Source: Ostreococcus lucimarinus CCE9901
Taxonomy: Eukaryota > Chlorophyta > Mamiellophyceae > Mamiellales > Bathycoccaceae
Direction: 5' to 3'
Assembly (NCBI RefSeq): GCF_000092065.1
Contig: NC_009369.1
Span: 248,001 to 312,000 of the forward strand
Length of the DNA stretch: 64,000 nucleotides
In this document: positions 25,184 to 35,462 of the stretch, piece after piece
Layout: each line of letters starts with the position of its first letter
Numbering within the stretch: position 1 is the first letter of the stretch
Notes under the pieces: generated by a model
The model's database searches: none
What the model saw: the letters and a program-made list of their open reading frames with translations, nothing else
What the model was told of the DNA's origin: nothing
Position numbers and translations under genes: made by a program

Positions 25184-27385
25184 ATGGCGCGGGCGTCGAC
25201 GCGCGACGCGCGCGACGCGCGCGACGCGCGACGGCGCGACGGCGCGGTGCGTCGACGCGGGAGACGCGCGGTGACGGCGATGACGACGCTCGCGATGATG
25301 ACGCTCGCGGTGACGCGCGCGCGCGCGGACGGCGCGACGACGACGACGACGACGACGACGACGGATCGCGCGAGTCGCGAGAGCGCGATGGGCGACGCGG
25401 GAGGGCCGAGGGATGGGATTCCGCACCCGGCGGCGGCGGCGGCGCGCGAACGCGAACGCGAACGCGAGGACGAGGACGCGGCGCGGACGACGGGCGCGAA
25501 AACATCGCGAGTGGACGACGAACGGAAAAAGTACGTCGATGATTTGCTCGAGGAGGAGTCGGTGGACGATCGAAGGCGGGCGCGGTCGGCGAGCGCGTCG
25601 AGGGCGTCGAGGGCGCGAGCGAGACGCGCGGCGGCGGAGTGGATCGAGGCGTACGTCGAGGGCACGGCGACGAGAGACGCGAGCGGGTGGGACGACGGCG
25701 AGGCGTGGTTCGCGCTCGGGCACGCGCGCAGGTACGGGTTGATCGAGGGACGGGAGATGGACGAGGGGGGGGCGATGGAGTGCTTGCGGCGCGCGGCGGA
25801 GCTGGGGGACGCGGCGGCGCACGACGAGTTGGGGTTCACGTACGCGAGTGGATGGGACGGCACGCCGCGCGATGGCGCGAAGAGCGTGCTGCACTATTAC
25901 TTCGCCGCGAACGCGGGGAGCGTGCGAGCGATGATGGCGCTGGGGTATCGACACAAGCACGGCATCGACGTTCCCGAGTCGTGCGAGACGGCGGTGTTGT
26001 ACTATCACGAGGCGGCGAAAATCGTCGTGGAAGAGGCGGCCAAACGCACGCCGGGGGTGCTGCCGTTTCAGATTGAAAAACACCGTCTCAGCGCGGAGAT
26101 GAGCGGGAGTAATCTCGCGGCGAGGCGCGAGCGGGATTTGGTGCAGTATTATCGTTACAGCGCCGACATGGGCAACGTGGACGCGCAGGTGACGATGGGT
26201 CGGTTGTACTCGCTCGGCGCCCGCGGGTTGCGCAAAGACGTCGGCGCCGCGCGTAAATACTTGACGGACGCCGCGAACGCGGGAGACGCGACGGCGATGG
26301 CAAATTTAGGAAACATGTACGCCAACGGGTTCGGCGTCGACGTCGACAACGCCACGGCGTTGCACTGGTTTCGCAAGGCGGCGAAGAAAGGCAACGCCAT
26401 GGGGCGGTACGGGCTCGGGTACATGACGCTCGCCGGTCACGGCGTGGCTCAAGATCACGCGTTGGCGGTGCAGTACCTGAACCAAGCCGCTGAGCAAGGG
26501 CTTTCCGACGCGCGATACTTTCTCGGCGTCTTGCACTTGCGAGGCATCGGCGTCAAGCAAGATTTCACAAAGGCGTATCATCACTTCAACATCGCTTCGC
26601 ACGTCGGGCACGAGGTTGCGACGTATAATTTGGCGATGATGCAGTTGAACGGCATGGGGTTTCCGTCGTCGTGCGCGTCCGCGAGCGCGTTACTGAAACA
26701 ACTCGCCGAACGAGGACACTGGGCGACGCCGATGGAGCACGCGTACGCGGCGTACATGCGTCGTGACTACCGCGGCGCGCTCTTGCGTTACATGAAAATG
26801 GCAGAGATGGGAATCGAGATCGCTCAAGCCAACGCCGCGTTCTTGCTCGAACAAAGACTCGGTGACGAAGGTCGATTCCGCGAGGACACTCAGGTGAACC
26901 CAGAGGCGCCGAGCACGGCGACGCGCGCGCTCCACTACCATCGACTCGCGGCGACGCAAGGTAACGTCAAGTCGCTTCTTCGCATCGGTGACGCGTATTA
27001 CTGCGGCAAAGGCGCGAACGTCTCGCTCACGAAATCTATCGCCGCCTATCGCCAAGCGAGCGAACAGAGAAATCCGCACGCGATGTTCAATCTCGCGCAC
27101 ATGCACGAGCACGGCATCGGCATGCAAAAAGACTTGCACCTCGCCAAGCGTTACTACGACATGATCCTCAACAACGCCCCAGACGCCACCATCATCGTGC
27201 ACCTGGCCCTCAAAAAGCTCGTGCTCCATCAGTGGATCATCGACAACAAGGACACCATCTTGCGCGTCGCCAAAGAAATCCACGCGAGTCCGACGGCGCA
27301 ATTCGTCGACTTCGTCGTCGTCGTCGGCGCCGCGGCGTTGCTTTGTTTCGTCCTTCTCCTTCGCGTCGGACTCGCTCGCGGGTGA
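25184..27385 (+). CDS. HRD3: SEL1L/HRD3-like ER-associated degradation adaptor
   Basis: Predicted 733 residues. A basic N terminus leads to a hydrophobic segment (TLAMMTLAV) ending RARADG, a likely ER signal. A disordered acidic/basic region follows. Many Sel1-like repeats follow, each an about 36-residue unit with A..LG..Y..G.GV..D...A..Y...AA..G patterns, for example at nt 26190-26580. The C terminus has one membrane span (residues about 709-727). SEL1L/HRD3 holds misfolded glycoproteins for the HRD1 ubiquitin ligase in the ER lumen. Architecture (signal, Sel1 repeats, C-terminal anchor) fits this family well. Confidence 0.87.
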   Translation: MARASTRDARDARDARRRDGAVRRRGRRAVTAMTTLAMMTLAVTRARADGATTTTTTTTTDRASRESAMGDAGGPRDGIPHPAAAAAREREREREDEDAARTTGAKTSRVDDERKKYVDDLLEEESVDDRRRARSASASRASRARARRAAAEWIEAYVEGTATRDASGWDDGEAWFALGHARRYGLIEGREMDEGGAMECLRRAAELGDAAAHDELGFTYASGWDGTPRDGAKSVLHYYFAANAGSVRAMMALGYRHKHGIDVPESCETAVLYYHEAAKIVVEEAAKRTPGVLPFQIEKHRLSAEMSGSNLAARRERDLVQYYRYSADMGNVDAQVTMGRLYSLGARGLRKDVGAARKYLTDAANAGDATAMANLGNMYANGFGVDVDNATALHWFRKAAKKGNAMGRYGLGYMTLAGHGVAQDHALAVQYLNQAAEQGLSDARYFLGVLHLRGIGVKQDFTKAYHHFNIASHVGHEVATYNLAMMQLNGMGFPSSCASASALLKQLAERGHWATPMEHAYAAYMRRDYRGALLRYMKMAEMGIEIAQANAAFLLEQRLGDEGRFREDTQVNPEAPSTATRALHYHRLAATQGNVKSLLRIGDAYYCGKGANVSLTKSIAAYRQASEQRNPHAMFNLAHMHEHGIGMQKDLHLAKRYYDMILNNAPDATIIVHLALKKLVLHQWIIDNKDTILRVAKEIHASPTAQFVDFVVVVGAAALLCFVLLLRVGLARG

Positions 27386-27426
27386 AAACGACCGTCGCTC
27401 GCTTTGTAAACCATTCGTACGACTAG

Positions 27427-27472
27427 CCATTCCGCCTTCGCCTCGCCTTCGCCTTCGCCTTCGCCGTTCGCG
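27427..27472. repeat. CTTCGC-type hexanucleotide repeat in 5' leader
   Basis: A run of CCTTCG/CGCCTT hexamers, partly interrupted, lies between the HRD3 stop and the Kish start. On the plus strand it is pyrimidine-rich and may sit in the 5' untranslated region of the small Kish gene. Confidence 0.75.
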
Positions 27473-27531
27473 CCGTCCCCACACCGAGTCGCGACCGATC
27501 GCGCGCGCGCTCGTCCGCGGCCGATCGTTCG

Positions 27532-27750
27532 ATGTCCGCGCTCTTCGACTTCAAGTCCTTCCTCACCACGCTCCTGCTCTTCATCTGCGCGTGCACGTAC
27601 GTCAAACTTCGCGCGCCCGGGTTGTTGGATTCTCACCGCACCGGGTTTCGAGGTGTTTTCTGGAAAGCCGCGCGCGTGGGCGAGCGTCTATCGCCGTGGG
27701 TCAGCGTCGCGTGCGCGTACATGTCAGTGCAAACGCTGTTCGGGTGGTAG
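27532..27750 (+). CDS. Kish (TMEM167) family small membrane protein
   Basis: Predicted 72 residues, exactly the usual family length. It begins MSALFDFKSFLTTLLLFIC and contains the family blocks LLDSHRTGFRGVFWKAARVG and GERLSPWVSVAC. There are two membrane spans, at about 9-25 and 56-71. Kish proteins are conserved across eukaryotes and localise to the Golgi, where they are involved in the early secretory pathway. The match to Kish-A over the whole length makes this one of the surest calls in the window despite its small size. Confidence 0.95.
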   Translation: MSALFDFKSFLTTLLLFICACTYVKLRAPGLLDSHRTGFRGVFWKAARVGERLSPWVSVACAYMSVQTLFGW

Positions 27751-27849
27751 TCGTCGAGAGAGGCGGCGCTGAGGCACGCGGGACGGTTGAGCGGGGACGA
27801 GCGGGACGGACGAGCGCGCGCGGAACGACGCGCGGCGAGGCGAAGGACG

Positions 27850-30800
27850 ATGAGCGCCAAGGCGAGCTTGATGAAGACGCTCAAGGCGGCGAACGAGGCG
27901 TTGAAAGCCGGGGACGCCGCGAGCGCGCGAGGTTTGGCGAAGGAGGCGATCGAGGCGGACGGGGACGCGTACGAAGCGTGGGTCATGGATGGAAAGGCGG
28001 CGAACGCGCTCGGGGCGCTCGATGACGCGGTGAAATCGTACGAGCGTGCGATTGAGATCAGAAGCGAGCATCCAGCGGCGTATCAAGGGTTGAATGAGAC
28101 GTTCGCGGCGAAAGGTGATGTCGTGGGGCGGTTGCGCGCGTTGCGAGCGCTCGTCGACGCGCATCGAGCGAGCGGGAAGGTGGACAAACTCGTCGAGTTT
28201 TTGAAACAAGCGTGCGCGTGCGCGTGGGAAAACGCGCAATGGTCGCGCGTGATTGAGTTCTGCGGTGAGATGGGCGAGTTTCGCACGGGAGAGGTGGACG
28301 AAGTGACGCGCGTTGAGTCGGTCAAACGCGCGTGCGACGGCGCGTTGGCTTTGCGCGACGCGCGCGCCGCCGAGGCGGGAGAGGCGGCGGTGCAAATGCT
28401 TCGTTCGAAGACTATTGCGAGTAAGGCTGAAGAAGAAGCTGTGCGCAAGTTGGGTGCGCGAGCGTCGCACGCCGTGGACGACGAAGACTTGGCGACGACC
28501 CTGCGAGCTTGGCTGAGCGAAGACGTCGCCAACGCGTCGTACGATTCACGGACGCACGCCGCGGAATTGGATCGACTCGACGCCCGTCTGGCTGCTGCGC
28601 TTTCGGGATCGGTCGACTGCGACTTCGATGTCAGAGCGTGCGCACGTGAGGCGCTGACTGAGGCTACTGTACTCATCGATCGATGGGGCGAAGTCGTCAT
28701 TGATCTCGTCGAGCCGCTGTGCGTGGAAATCGTCGCCGCGCTCGAACTCGGTTTAGATTGCGAAGAAGAGGGATGGGATGATAACGAGGTCGAGGATGAA
28801 GATGAGGCGAAAGTCATACGTTTGCTCGAGCGCGTGCTCGCTTTACGGGCGAACACGATCGCGTCAGGCTGGCTCGCGCTCAGGGACTCGCGTCGAAGCG
28901 GCGCATTTACGCATTCATGCCGTCCCGCGACTCCTCCTCGAGAAGACGCCAGAGGTTTGCTGACGCCGGAGCTTCGGGACGAAATTGTAACCACGCTCAA
29001 TCGCGATGACGAGTCGAAAGTGAGCCATGCGTCCGCCGCAATCGGCTGGCTTGCGTTGGCGGAGTCCATGCTCGTCGGCGGCGAGCGTGCGGACGTGCAC
29101 GCGCTTCAGGCCGCGACCACGGCGATGAAAATCATGCGCGAAGACATCACAACAGATGCATTACCGAAAATGTCCCGACGGGTTTTGATGGTGCACGCTG
29201 AGGCTATGCTTCGCGTAGGGATGTTTCAAGAGGCGAGGGCTGCGTTTGTCGTGCTTGAAGGTCCGCGAGCGGCGCGAGGATTGGCGACGTACGCGTTCAA
29301 CGCGCACCCTCCCGATTACGAGCGCGCTTTGCAGTTACTCTCCGACGCCGCCGAGACTTACCCTAACGTGCGACGCGTGGGCGTTGAGCTCGGATGGCTC
29401 ATGACCATTGCTGGATCTTCAGAGCGTCGAGCCGAGGGGTTGGAGACGCTCGAGCGAGCGTGCGGCGTAAAGTCAGGTGAGCCGTTGTCGACGACGACGC
29501 CCGCTGATGCAAGTGCGCGACTCGGAATCGCTAGATGGCGCGCTCAAGTCTCAGCGGCGAAGGGGCCAGGGAGCGCGCACGAGGCGTTACTCATCGGCGC
29601 CGCGGGCGATTCGGCGCATCGCGCGGCGGCTTTCGCGCATCTCGGTCTTTCGTGCGGTGCAAGCGGCGATGACGCGCGCGCGCAAAAGTGTCACGCGCGT
29701 GCGCTGGCACTCGACGCTGCGGACCCGACATCTGGGCCTGTGGCGTTTACGAACGCGTTGGACGCGAACGACGACGCCAAGGCGACGTCCATTTGCCGCG
29801 CTGCGCTCGCCGTGGATTCGCGGTGCTCCTGGGCGGCGAACAGACTCGCGCCAATGTGCGCTCGTATCGGTGATCACAGCGGTGCCATTGGCGCCTTACA
29901 AGTAGTCTTGCGTGTTTCTCCTCGAAACGCCAGCGCCTGGGAAGCTTTAGGTGCGTCGTACAACAGTCTCGGTAGGCATTCCGCCGCGCTCAAAGCATTC
30001 GAGCGAGCGATGGAGTTGAGCGATGAAGCGGGCGAGGGAGTTCGCTCATACGCGGCTTCGCAAACAGGACACATTTATTTGGCGCTAGGATCCTCCGCAG
30101 ACGCTATTGAGGCTTACGACAAAGCACTAAGCGATGGCGTCGATCATTTAGCCGCCTTGTTTGGTTCGGCGAGCGCTCACTCGTATTACGCCAAAGGCGC
30201 GTTGCGCTGGGGCGCTCCGGGACGCGCCGCGGTATCACTAAAAGCCGCAACAAAAGCAGGGAAACGCGCGGTAGAAATCATGGGCGACGGCGCCACCGCA
30301 ACGGTTTGGAAGTTGCTAGGGGACATTCATCACCTCGCAGCGCAAGTCAATGATCCAGCGCTCGGGAAGGACTTCACATCCATGCTTGCCGCGCGAACGA
30401 CCGAAGCTCGCAGCGCGGTCGAGGCGTACGGAAAGGCATTGAACCTAAAACCCGACCGTCCCGGTCGATGGCGTGACGTCGTTGCTGCGCTGCGATTGCA
30501 AACCGAGATTCACAAACTTTCAGGCGACGTCGCAGCTGCGGAGGCGAGCGCGGCAAAGGCGTGGGAACGCGCCGCGGGCTACCTTCGAGTCGCCCCAGGC
30601 GACCCGTTCGCCTGGTTCGCCGCGGCAGCGATCGATGATCCTGCCGTAATTTCAGACGCTGTGCGCACTGAGCGAAAAATCACCGCTTTATCTCGCGCCG
30701 TCGCACTCAATCCCACGTTTGCTCAAGCGTGGTGCGCGCTGGGCCGTTTGTATCTATCATCGGGCGACGTCGGCGAGGCGACTTTATCGCTTGACAGCGC

Positions 30801-31911
30801 GCGTATCGCCGACCCAAGCAGTGGTGATGCGTGGACAGCGACTGCAGCTTTGCACATAGCCACTGGTAAATTAGCTGAAGGACGCGGCGCGTTCCGTATG
30901 GCGGCGGCGCTTGGCGCCGGCGCGGAGGCAGATTTGGGATGTGCGCTCACGGCGTGCGCTTCTGGGTTGACTTATGCCAAAGATGCTTACGCGGCTGCTC
31001 GTCGGGCGAGTGAAAGTTTACCCGTTGATTCTACAGCGGCGATCGCACTCGCCCTTTGCGCCGAATGCCGAGGGTTGTTTGAGGAAGCCGAAGATGCAGC
31101 GGCGCACGCAGTGGCGTCGCTCGAAAACGTCCCTGCGCTGGGCGGCGATCCAAACGTCATACGAACCGTCGCAGAAGAATGCCGCGCTCGAGTGTCGCAA
31201 AGACGGTTGGACGATTCCGACTCAACCGCATCCACGAGTGTTGATGGAGACTTTGAGAACACGCTTGAACGCGCCAAACTTTTGGTGCATGCGCGACCCG
31301 GAGATTTGAAGATGCAGGACGCTTTGACGCGCGTGGCGTCGTGCGCCCCAGATCACCAAACAGTCGTTTCGGCCCTCTCTGCATGCCCACCATCTTCACC
31401 AAACGGTGACTATCGCGTTCAATCTTCGCTCGCGCGCGCTGCGGCGGCGTGCGCCTTGAACGCGTCGACCGTTGTCGGCGACGCCGAGGGCTCGGCTCGA
31501 GCCAATCGATTCGTTGCGCGCGCGACGATGCTCGATCCATCCTCTACAGAGTCCCTCGAACTGCTCAACATCGTTCTCGATCGACGTAAGGGCATCGTTC
31601 GAGAAGCCACGCAATCGGAAGCACACGAGCTCCACGCCGCGCTCAAGTCTGCCTTGACGCAGAGCGCCGCCGGCGATTCAGCCTCCGCCGAAGCCGCCGC
31701 GCGCGCCGTCGTCAATCGCGAGCCCATCACCGACGCCGCGCAAGCCGCCGCTCGTCTCATCCTCGCTTCGTTTCTCATCGAACGCTCTCGACGCGACGGC
31801 GACGCCAAACCGGCGAAGGAGGCGATCAAGGTATTGGCGAAGATTCCATCCGAAGCCGGCGCTCGAGTCGCCGATCTCGCGGCGGCGCTGGCCGACGCCG
31901 TGTCGGGATGA
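27850..31911 (+). CDS. SKI3: SKI3/TTC37-like TPR protein of the Ski complex
   Basis: Predicted 1353 residues from ATG 27850; the longer frame starts at a TTG. The protein is nearly all TPR-like helices. The N-terminal 100 residues resemble TTC37/SKI3 (ALKAGDAASARGLAKEAIEA, EAWVMDGKAANALG, then PAAYQGLNETFAAKGD). Later repeats include NASAWEALGASYNSLGRHSAAL and FAQAWCALGRLYLSSGDVGEA. Its length is close to yeast and human SKI3. SKI3 scaffolds the SKI2 helicase and SKI8 and couples it to the cytoplasmic exosome for 3'-5' mRNA decay. Base composition here is somewhat lower in GC than in the flanking genes. Confidence 0.82.
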   Translation: MSAKASLMKTLKAANEALKAGDAASARGLAKEAIEADGDAYEAWVMDGKAANALGALDDAVKSYERAIEIRSEHPAAYQGLNETFAAKGDVVGRLRALRALVDAHRASGKVDKLVEFLKQACACAWENAQWSRVIEFCGEMGEFRTGEVDEVTRVESVKRACDGALALRDARAAEAGEAAVQMLRSKTIASKAEEEAVRKLGARASHAVDDEDLATTLRAWLSEDVANASYDSRTHAAELDRLDARLAAALSGSVDCDFDVRACAREALTEATVLIDRWGEVVIDLVEPLCVEIVAALELGLDCEEEGWDDNEVEDEDEAKVIRLLERVLALRANTIASGWLALRDSRRSGAFTHSCRPATPPREDARGLLTPELRDEIVTTLNRDDESKVSHASAAIGWLALAESMLVGGERADVHALQAATTAMKIMREDITTDALPKMSRRVLMVHAEAMLRVGMFQEARAAFVVLEGPRAARGLATYAFNAHPPDYERALQLLSDAAETYPNVRRVGVELGWLMTIAGSSERRAEGLETLERACGVKSGEPLSTTTPADASARLGIARWRAQVSAAKGPGSAHEALLIGAAGDSAHRAAAFAHLGLSCGASGDDARAQKCHARALALDAADPTSGPVAFTNALDANDDAKATSICRAALAVDSRCSWAANRLAPMCARIGDHSGAIGALQVVLRVSPRNASAWEALGASYNSLGRHSAALKAFERAMELSDEAGEGVRSYAASQTGHIYLALGSSADAIEAYDKALSDGVDHLAALFGSASAHSYYAKGALRWGAPGRAAVSLKAATKAGKRAVEIMGDGATATVWKLLGDIHHLAAQVNDPALGKDFTSMLAARTTEARSAVEAYGKALNLKPDRPGRWRDVVAALRLQTEIHKLSGDVAAAEASAAKAWERAAGYLRVAPGDPFAWFAAAAIDDPAVISDAVRTERKITALSRAVALNPTFAQAWCALGRLYLSSGDVGEATLSLDSARIADPSSGDAWTATAALHIATGKLAEGRGAFRMAAALGAGAEADLGCALTACASGLTYAKDAYAAARRASESLPVDSTAAIALALCAECRGLFEEAEDAAAHAVASLENVPALGGDPNVIRTVAEECRARVSQRRLDDSDSTASTSVDGDFENTLERAKLLVHARPGDLKMQDALTRVASCAPDHQTVVSALSACPPSSPNGDYRVQSSLARAAAACALNASTVVGDAEGSARANRFVARATMLDPSSTESLELLNIVLDRRKGIVREATQSEAHELHAALKSALTQSAAGDSASAEAAARAVVNREPITDAAQAAARLILASFLIERSRRDGDAKPAKEAIKVLAKIPSEAGARVADLAAALADAVSG

Positions 31912-31951
31912 TGCTGCGTCACCGTCGCACTTCCGCGCGCGCGTTCGTCAG

Positions 31952-34900
31952 ATGTCGAGAACGACGCACGTATGTCTCGCGCTCTCACCGCTCGCGGTGC
32001 GATCGCACGGTCGACACCGCGTGCCGACGGTGCATACCGCGCGCTCGCGCGTCGGGACGCCGCGGCTTTGGCTTCGGGACGCGCGACGTCTCGCCTCGCT
32101 CGCATCGCGCGATGAAGACGACGTCGTTCTCATTGAGTCACAGAACGTGAATGATGAACGTGACGAGAGCGCCGCGCGCGTCGCGGCGACGCCGGTACCG
32201 CCGCGGTGGGATGTCGCCGTCAACGCGGAGACGCTCAAAGAAATCGTAAACTTTGGCTTTGAGCGATTTGGATTTGAAGATGACTCGGATGCGTTGAACG
32301 CTTTGGCGCGGGCGTTGAACTCCAACTGCGACCGCGGTTTAGAAACGATGGGTGACGTGGAAACGAACCGACGCGTATGGGGCGCGAACACGACGCGACC
32401 ATACCCGACAAAGTCGATTTGGGATTTTGCGTTCGAGGCGCTCGAGGACGTCACGTTGCGCGTACTCGTAATCAGCGGTGCGTTGTCGCTCGTGTTGGAA
32501 ACGTCCATCGGGGGCGATGATTCAGAGTATAGTTGGGCGAATGGAGCTGCGATACTTCTCGCGGTGTGCATCATCGTCGTCGTGGAGTGCGTGAACAACA
32601 ACGAAAAACAGAGATCGTTTGTCAATCTCAACGCACGAAGCGAACAGACAAACGTCGCGAGCATTTTACGCGGTGGGAATCGTGAGCTTTTGAGGAAGAG
32701 TGAAGTCGTCGTTGGAGACGTCGTGGAGCTGCAAGCGGGAGACGTTGCACCGTGTGATGGCTTAGTGATCGAGAGTGCGGCGTTTTTGGTCGATCAAAGT
32801 CACATTACCGGCGAGAGCGATGATATTGAAAAGAATCGTCAATCGATAATTTTCGCTGGAAGCAAAGTCACGTCTGGACGCGGATCGATCCTGTCGATCG
32901 GCGTCGGTGAGAATTCGTCTAGTGGACAAATTGCAGAGATGATCAATGTCGGTGCCGAAGAGTTCACGCCGCTGCAGTTGCAACTGCAGGCGCTTGCCGT
33001 CAAAATTGGTCGCTGGGGCATCAGCGCCGCATTGGTCGTCGGTTTCATTTTAAGCTTTACGCTCGTATTTGACGCAATTCAAGGGACTGGTCCGCCCATC
33101 GAGGCGCTCGGTTTGGATTTCTTGCATATCGTCATCATCGCCATCACCATCGTCGTCGTATCGGTGCCCGAGGTGCGTGGGAAAGCGTTTTTCTTTTTTT
33201 CGTGCTCGAGCGCCGGTGGTGTTCTGTGATGATTGAGTAAATTTCTCTGAATTCGTTGACGAAACTACTCTGTCTGCCGACTTCCCTCTGAGAACGCCAC
33301 CGAAAAGCTTTGAGCGCGCGACTTCCATTCATTTCTGTGATGATTGAGTAAAGTTCTCTGAATTCATTGACGAAACTACTCTGTCTGCCGACTTCCCTCT
33401 GAGATTTGAATGGTCGTGACGCGGATTGACTTTTTCACGCGCAACCTCGACTGACAATACCTCGTTTCCTTTCGCAACACAGGGCTTACCACTCGCCGTG
33501 ACGCTCGCTCTGGCATTTTCCGTCAGGCGCATGCTCGAGTTGTCCATGCTCGTCCGCGTCCTAGGCTCCGCCGAAACCACAGGCGAAGTCACGGCTTTGC
33601 TCATCGACAAGACTGGGACGGTGACTGAAAACGACCAACGCGTTAATCGCGCGTGGATCGCGGGTGTAGATATCGGACCTCTAACGAGCAAAAGCGTGAC
33701 GTGGGCGAGTGAAATTGCAAACAAGACGCGAAACGAGCCAACGCTCGATCCTCGCGTGGTGAAACTCCTGTCGATTTTGCTCGCAATGAACTCGACCATA
33801 ACCTACGATGCCAAAGGGCAAATTTTGCGAGGAGCAAAGGCGGAAATCGCGCTGTTACGATTCGTTAACTCAATGAACAACGACGAATTGTTCGTCGCTA
33901 CGATTCGTAAGTACTTCCCTTTGGTCAAGCTCTTTCCATTCAACACTTCCAGAAAGCGCATGTGCACGCTCTTCACACTTCGCGACGGCATCAACGACGA
34001 CGAAATGGGAGACGTGATCGTTCGTGCGGTCACGAAGGGCGCATCTCAAGACATGTTGAACTTGTGTTCATCTGTCATGGACGAAAACGGCGCCCATCAT
34101 CCACTCGACGCCGCTACGAAGGATCAGCTGTCGAAAAAGTTTCTCGAATGGCAAGATGACGCGGAAAGGGTATTACTCGTCGCGTATAAGGACATCGAAC
34201 GCGATCTCATCACAACGCATGAAGCGACGAATATTTGCAGTCGAATGAGCGCCAGCGACGCTGAATCCGACCTCACGCTCGTCGCAGCAATCGGGATGTG
34301 CGACCCTTTGAGGCCAGAATCCACGAAGAGCGTGCGTTTATGTCGCCGCTCTGGCGTCGCAGTGAAGATGGTCACTGGGGATTCGTTGTCCACCGCTACC
34401 GCGGTGGCAAGGAGATGCGGAATACTCGATGAAAAAGACATGAGCACCGAAGCAACGATGACGGGTGAAGCGTTTCGAGAAGCAATTCGTGGAGAAGAGG
34501 GTCAAGAAATCGATCAATCGAAACTCGATGCCATTTGGCCGAATTTGCGAGTGCTCGCTCGCGCGTCGCCACAAGACAAATTCATCCTTACCGATGGTAT
34601 ACGCAACACAAAGCTATCGGGACGAAAAGAAGTTGTAGGGGTTGTAGGCGACGGCACAAACGACGCGCCCGCACTTCGACGCGCCAATGTCGGTTTCGCT
34701 TTAGGCTCGGGGACGGAGTGCGCCAGAGATGCAAGCGATATTGTTCTTCTGCAGGACGATTTTTCTTCCGTCGTCGACGCCATTCGTTACGGCAGGAACG
34801 TGTTTGAATCAATCGAAAAGTTTATCACGTTCCAACTGACGGCGAATTGTACGACAATCATTCTGTCCACCGGCTGCGCACTTGTGTATGCGAAGAGCCC

Positions 34901-35438
34901 GCTGAACGCCATCGAGCTATTGTTTGTCAATCTTGTCATCGATTCGTTGGCAAGCTTAGCGCTCGCGACGGATGAGCCGAGCGACGACGTGATGCGACAG
35001 CCTCCGTCAGATGCGAGCAACCTCATCACGTCAACCATGCGGCTCAATATCTTCACCCAAGTTTCGTATCAGCTCGCCGTCATGGCGTACTTGCTCAACG
35101 AATTCGGCCCGGAAGACACCCAAATCTACTGTTGCTTCGTCTTGCTTCAGCTCGCGAATCAAATCAACTGTCGCAAAGTTACCACGGAGGTCAACGTTTT
35201 CAAGGGTGCGACGAAGAACAAGCTCTTCGTGAGCCTCTTGACGAGCGAGATTTTGCTCCATGTCGCCATCGTGCAAGCGGGCGGCGCGGTGTTTCACACC
35301 TCTCCGCTCAATGCGGGAGAGTGGCTGCGATGCACCGCGTTCGCGCTCGGGGCGATTCCTCTGCGCGCATTGTTCGTGACATTTTTTGTTTCACTCTTCG
35401 CCGCGTTTCGGGAAGAGGACGCGTTGCACCATCACTAG
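31952..35438 (+). CDS. Type IIB P-type calcium ATPase (PMCA/ACA-like), two exons
   Basis: Exon 1 is 31952-33172 and exon 2 is 33483-35438; together they give 1058 residues. The junction restores the M4 motif PEGLPLAV of calcium pumps exactly: exon 1 ends VPE, exon 2 starts GLPL. Further motifs are ITGES in the actuator domain, LIDKTGTVT with the phosphorylated Asp near residue 449, KGASQDM for nucleotide binding, MVTGDSLSTA, and GDGTNDAPAL. The conserved LLFVNLVIDSLASLALATDEP-like M6 region (21 residues, 18 identical by my reading) is also present. The basic N-terminal 60 residues could be an autoinhibitory calmodulin site as in plant ACA pumps (inference). It exports Ca2+ using ATP. The stop is 24 bp from the convergent ALG1 gene. 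Confidence 0.92.
33221..33295 (+). ncRNA. Box C/D snoRNA, copy A
   Basis: Boxes in canonical order: C GTGATGA (33226-33232), D' CTGA (33247-33250), C' TGACGA (33257-33262) and D CTGA (33288-33291). The short terminal stem GTTC/GAAC brackets boxes C and D. The guide upstream of D (33275-33287) reads TGCCGACTTCCCT. From memory this is the exact complement of a strongly conserved large-subunit rRNA stretch AGGGAAGTCGGCA, which would direct 2'-O-methylation of the fifth base (A) of that stretch. The guide upstream of D' includes GAGTAAATTTCT. Processed from the host intron (inference). Confidence 0.85.
33325..33413 (+). ncRNA. Box C/D snoRNA, copy B
   Basis: The core is a 72-bp repeat of copy A with two differences. 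Boxes are C GTGATGA (33337-33343), D' CTGA (33358-33361), C' TGACGA (33368-33373) and D CTGA (33399-33402). The terminal stem is longer than in copy A: CCATTCA (33325-33331) pairs perfectly with TGAATGG (33407-33413). The D guide (33386-33398) is identical to copy A. The D' guide has G where copy A has T (GAGTAAAGTTCT), so its second target may differ. It lies 111 bp downstream of copy A. Confidence 0.85.
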
Positions 35439-35462
35439 AATTTTTAGATTACATCAGAACTT

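Larger units (their letters stand above)
33173..33482 (+). other. 310-nt intron hosting two snoRNAs
   Basis: The intron starts GTGCGT, ends CGCAACACAG and has CTGAC (in CGACTGACAATACC) as a plausible branch site about 35 nt before the acceptor. It splits the calcium pump gene in phase 0. It is much longer than the other introns recognised here because it carries two box C/D snoRNA units. Confidence 0.9.

Noticed and set aside
33144-33332. Small minus-strand frames across the intron
   Set aside because: They cross splice sites and snoRNA boxes and have no domain.
33222-33404. 72-bp direct repeat as a transposon or introner remnant
   Set aside because: The repeat units end exactly at C/D snoRNA boxes with pairing stems, a better explanation than a mobile element; no terminal inverted repeats or target duplications were seen.
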